A stretch of 64,000 nt of DNA from Sclerotinia nivalis. Lineage: Eukaryota; Ascomycota; Leotiomycetes; Helotiales; Sclerotiniaceae. The stretch spans positions 1,488,001 to 1,552,000 of the forward strand of contig JAPEIS010000009.1 of assembly GCA_029531795.1 (NCBI GenBank), in the 5' to 3' direction. Every line of letters starts with the position of its first letter. The first letter of the stretch is position 1. This document shows, piece by piece, positions 60,859-64,000 of the stretch. The position numbers were made by a program, and so were the translations under genes. Below the pieces are notes generated by a model. That model saw nothing but the letters and a program-made list of their open reading frames with translations. It was not told the origin of the DNA and did not search any database.

Positions 60859-63800
60859 ACGGTGTATAATGAATGGCGTTCTTGTGGCAAACTTTAGCGG
60901 GTTTTCTCTCATTCTCATTCTCTAAAACTTCCAGCATTACGTTAGGAGTTCCTGGTTAGTCGTTCTCGGTACAAGGGGGGCATTATTGACCAAGCTTACG
61001 AGCCGTCTCTCATTTCATTGACATAGCAATTAATGGCAAATATCATTATAATCTCATCTCGTTCTCATGCTATACCGTCCCCTCTCCATACCTGGTAACT
61101 GTTATCGTTTATCAGCCAGATACAGCAGGTGGGCAAATTTTATTTGCAAAAGGGAGTTATGTATGGAGTATGTGGAGTGTCAGCATCCAACCAACTCTAC
61201 CTAGGCTGGAGTAGAGCAGAACCGGTAGGACTTGTCTGAGCGTTTTCGTGCGAGAAGGATTCAGTGATGGGCATGGTTTATACTGCATGAAATCTGAATC
61301 ATCGACGGATAAGACAGGAGAGTCATTCCTTCGTACCTGTCTGTACTAATGTAATTATAGCCCAGTATATATGTATGTACCTTGAAGTAGACCCTACATG
61401 GCCAGAACCAAGTATCCCCGGATTATTTATTATTCAGGGGCTTTTTGAATGTGTATGAGGTGAGATGAGATGGGATGAACTGAGATGAATTGGGATGAAC
61501 TGAGATGAATTGGGATGAACTGAGATGAATTGGGATGAAGCGCGGCGTAGACCATGCGGTACATAAGATCGTGTTTTAGGGTACGATAGGTACGGTACCT
61601 CACAGAAATACCCGGATAGCTAAGCTGTACTCCGTTAATGGGTGCGGTGGATAGGGTGGGTATGGCGGATTTGGAAGACTCGGTGGTGGCGATGGGCTGT
61701 CGCAATGGTTGCGCGAGAATGTGAATCCTTTCGTTTAGGTTTAGATGGTGATCTGGTGTGAAGAAAAATGTTTCCCGAAGGAGTCTCACCGCAGAGCTAC
61801 TAGATAGACGGATAGATGCTAATTGCAAATTCGGTTCGGGTATATTATCCGGGGGATTTAGAGGGTAGTGTTTGCCATTCTTGATTTTCTGCACGAATGT
61901 AGTATGTAGGTATAGAGTGAGTAGTTTGTTTCGAATCCTTTGGAGTGCGGGTGATGAGATGAGAGAATTCTGAATTGGGTTGTATTTGATTGGATGGGGG
62001 ATTTTTGGAATCCTCATGGACAAATGGGGAAATTTTTCGTTTTAGGTTCATTTTTAGAATGGAAGGTTAGGAAGGTGTTGTTGATGTTCATGATGTTATG
62101 TTACATTTAGGGGAGGATCTTCGGGATTGGTGGTAGGGGGTGGATGGAAGCCCCACCATAGCCCTCGGCGGAATACAGATGGAATTTTGGAATTGGGAGG
62201 GTTTGTATGTAGAAAATTACCTATGGAAAGTTTGGGGAATTACGATTAGATGATTCTATCTCGTGGTTCCTGCGTGGTTAGCCTGTACATTCAGGATGTT
62301 CTAAAGTCGTTCACATAATGTATGAGTAGAGGCTGAACATTCCACAAGGAGTCTGTCTCCCCTAAGGCAGATTTTTAGTATCGAAGTATCGAGTTCGAGT
62401 ATCTAGGCCGATCGAGGCAGAAGAAGAGACAGGGGAATTCGTTATTGCATCATTAGCATATGATCATCAGGCCTATTCTCGACCTCACGAGGAACATGTC
62501 GATCGCCAGGGCCGATATCACTCTGAAAAGAACAACATGGAAGAAACCCAGATGCATCGTTGATAAATATAGACTTTTTCATTATTCTAAAACGATGATA
62601 TATGCATGGCAAGAAGGGTTTTTTACGTACAATTACTTTGTACAGAATCATCTACACAAGGGCAAGAGTAGTATTGCATCGAATCGCGTGCAAAGGGTGC
62701 ATTGGTATCTCTCCCACACAATGACATACAACCTCGAAATGGACCAGAAACTTTCCCCCCCACGACCATTTACTGAAATCGTTCTACTTGCTAATCGGTT
62801 ACGTTTGAAAAACCTCAGGGATCTAAGCGCTGTCGCAGGAATGAATATTCATCCGGCTGTAGGCCGTTTTCAACCTATGGGATTTATTTGGGACGAACTT
62901 ACAAGGGTGAGGACTCCAGTCATGACAGCTAGGGTATGGTGCTAGGTTAGAACAGGGCAGTTTTTCGGGGGATACAGGCAGACGAGACGATCTCTCGTGG
63001 TACTTTACTTAGAAGACGAGGTGTGGTTGTTGAAACGAGACCTAAGGTGTGAGGGAGGGCTTTTGATATTCCCATAAAGGGATTAGAGGATAAGCAGATG
63101 AGATGAGCCTCTAAATGTTGGATTTGAATTTAGGAATACGGCATCTACCGTCCAGTTCCTATGGGCCGGGCATGATCATTATCTATTAATATTAAAGTGG
63201 GAAAATTGCATTTCGCAACAACAGCCTCTTTTTCTAATAGAGTGAGCCTCAGCGAGGTCCGGCCATTAAAGTTAAATGTATCCATCCGGTCCCAAAAAGA
63301 TCTACATGCCCTGTTAGCCTAGGCCACAAGCTCGCACGGTCGATAATTAGATTGGCAGGCTAGAAAGTGGGACTATGAAACTCGGTTGTGGTCTTGCACT
63401 TCTAACTGGATAACAAGTACGAACATACGGACCAACTTACCAAGTAATTGGGAGGGAGGGAAAGAAGATGAGTGTCATCCCATCATATGAATGAAGGGGA
63501 TCAGGAGGGGAGTAGATGTAGAGACAACTAGCTCCTTGATGCGGCGACAATCTTTCCAAAAGGAGTAGACGGAGTGAAGGACTGAGGAGCCGGATCGAAA
63601 TATTCGAGATAATTAAGACTGTTCAGCCAAGGTCTCGACAATATTTTGATGGTTGTAAGATTACCTACAAGGCTAAGCCTTCCGATGCACTGATCAACAC
63701 CCACAAATTGACCTAAACAAGCTGTTCAATCAACCCTTCAATTCAACGGGTACCTTTACTGTGTGGTTGGGAGACACAAACAACTGAGAGTCATGCCCGG

Positions 63801-64000
63801 TACCATGTTACCTACAAAATACAAAAGTGGCTCGAGTGGCCTCATATTTCAATGACTTTGGTTACAGCTAAACCAGAAATGGAAGATCTAATGCTGCTTC
63901 AACTCTTGATATTGACAAACATTTTTATATTATACTAATCCTCTAATCCTATAAAGGACAAAGACAAGGAGAGACAACCTGTTTCCAAAAAATGTATGGT
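60859..64000. other. Intergenic, no supportable gene
   Basis: 3.1 kb. Contains a 20-bp minisatellite at 61471-61539. Open frames at 62023-61430 (minus) and 62460-62945 (plus, 161 codons, basic, no recognised domain) lack further support. The right end may hold the start of a gene beyond the window. Confidence 0.4.
61471..61539. repeat. 20-bp minisatellite, about 3.4 copies
   Basis: Unit TGGGATGAACTGAGATGAAT at 61471-61490, 61491-61510 and 61511-61530, plus a partial copy. The copies are identical. Confidence 0.9.

Noticed and set aside
62460..62945. 161-codon plus-strand frame
   Set aside because: Isolated, basic, no recognised motif; not listed as a gene.

Overview
The window reads as nuclear DNA of a filamentous ascomycete fungus. 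Genes are broken by short (about 40-110 bp, one about 240 bp) GT-AG introns with fungal branch points (CTAAC/CTGAC types). Intergenic DNA is AT-rich, and transposons carry almost exclusively transition mutations, as repeat-induced point mutation (RIP) leaves them. Gene content (PROPPIN Atg18, TYW4, WDR48, Ulp1, BIM1-like copper protein, kappa-class GST) fits Pezizomycotina; a leotiomycete of the Botrytis/Sclerotinia type is my best guess, but that is inference. No tRNA, rRNA or CRISPR was found.

Layout. 1-5.4 kb: a predicted single-pass membrane glycoprotein (minus) and a type II membrane GT25 glycosyltransferase (plus). 6.3-12.5 kb: a nested transposon, i.e. a Ty3/gypsy chromovirus (6477-12114, minus, RIP-decayed) inserted with a 5-bp target duplication into a 527-bp LTR-like element, which has a second uninterrupted copy at 54758-55284. 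12.5-28.5 kb: a gene-poor, decaying stretch with one small intact coiled-coil gene (minus), a probable wax-synthase-like remnant, two long reading frames broken by premature stops that are each one C-to-T step from CAG, CAA or CGA, an HNH-nuclease pseudogene, and next to it a TRIM-like mini-retrotransposon with 88/89-bp LTRs. 28.6-30.9 kb: a BIM1-like GPI-anchored copper protein (plus) converging on a GST kappa gene (minus). 31.7-42.7 kb: a 1538-residue DDHD phospholipase with a very long Cys-rich repetitive N-terminus and a seven-exon, 1529-residue protein of unknown function, both minus. 45.2-54 kb: an FAD phenol-hydroxylase-type monooxygenase, a Ulp1 SUMO protease and a WDR48/UAF1 homologue, all plus. 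55.4-60.9 kb: TYW4 (minus) and Atg18 (plus) diverging from a 486-bp shared promoter region. 60.9-64 kb: no supportable gene, one minisatellite.

The intact genes are mostly unrelated housekeeping or enzyme genes rather than a cluster with one job. Splice joins were worked out by hand from donor/acceptor sites, reading phase and family resemblance; for nine multi-exon genes the summed exons come out in frame from start to stop.
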